A stretch of DNA of 31,844 nucleotides from a virus: positions 1 through 31,844 of IMG/VR virus record IMGVR_UViG_3300007541_000105; one strand, 5' to 3'. The notes under the pieces are model-generated. The model did no database searches, was not told the origin of the DNA, and saw nothing but the letters and a program-made list of their open reading frames with translations. The position numbers and the translations under genes were made by a program. Positions 31,793-31,844 of this stretch are shown here, one piece after another (positions within the stretch are counted from its first letter, which is position 1; each line of letters opens with the position of its first letter).

Positions 31793-31826
31793 AACGTCGG
31801 TGAGCACTTTACCGCCGACGTTCTTT
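31793..31826 (+). terminator. Terminator at the end of the neck/packaging operon
   Basis: AACGTCGGTG (31793-31802) pairs with CGCCGACGTT (31813-31822), ten pairs with one T-G wobble around a 10-base loop. CTTT follows. It starts two bases after the stop of the 448-aa gene. The remaining bases to 31844 contain AGGAAG but no complete gene. Confidence 0.75.
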
Positions 31827-31844
31827 GGAGAGGAAGACTCTATA

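Overview
The window looks like part of a T4-like cyanophage genome (a myovirus of marine Synechococcus or Prochlorococcus; the host is inferred, not shown). The evidence is a tightly packed plus-strand block whose proteins match the T4 baseplate and neck series in order: gp25, gp6, a giant gp7-position protein, gp8, a giant DUF4815 protein, a 77-residue protein, gp13, gp14, gp15 and gp16. The DUF4815 protein, the YHYH-domain giant and the tiny basic and acidic proteins upstream are typical of cyanophages rather than of enterobacterial T4. All supported genes are on the plus strand. Long minus-strand frames are shadows.

Region 1 (1 to about 3.1 kb) is an accessory segment of small genes. It holds the end of a zinc-finger-like protein, a GNRA-loop hairpin, a 60-aa ORF, a striking pair of mirror-image terminator hairpins (470-562), a poorly coding stretch, a 55-aa acidic protein, a good sigma70 promoter, a GT-A type glycosyltransferase-like protein, and four small or medium phage proteins. 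Bases 1 to about 2.1 kb are visibly richer in G+C and use CGT for arginine. From about 2.3 kb the DNA is AT-rich and uses AGA.

Region 2 (3.1 to 27.6 kb) is the baseplate wedge module. It begins at a T4-type late promoter (TATAAATA) upstream of gp25 and gp6. The 3,900-residue gp7-position protein has a gp7-like N terminus, a YHYH domain, a lectin/CBM-like domain and many beta-repeat modules. A second late-promoter-like site precedes gp8. The 2,574-residue DUF4815 protein then occupies the place of T4 genes 9-12 and wac and probably supplies the fibre-attachment or pin functions. It carries a polyproline tract and a fourfold RQER repeat.

Region 3 (26.5 to 31.8 kb) is the neck and packaging module: gp13, gp14 (with a repeat insertion of roughly 230 residues), gp15 (with a C-terminal repeat module), gp16 (small terminase), a 448-aa cysteine-motif protein and a terminator. 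The large terminase gene probably starts just beyond the window.

The most interesting overall signal is that two short beta-rich repeat modules recur in gp7-like, gp8, DUF4815, gp14 and gp15 proteins. Unrelated T4 structural scaffolds seem to have been decorated from a common pool of modules. Nothing here amounts to a demonstrable new enzymatic or defence system.
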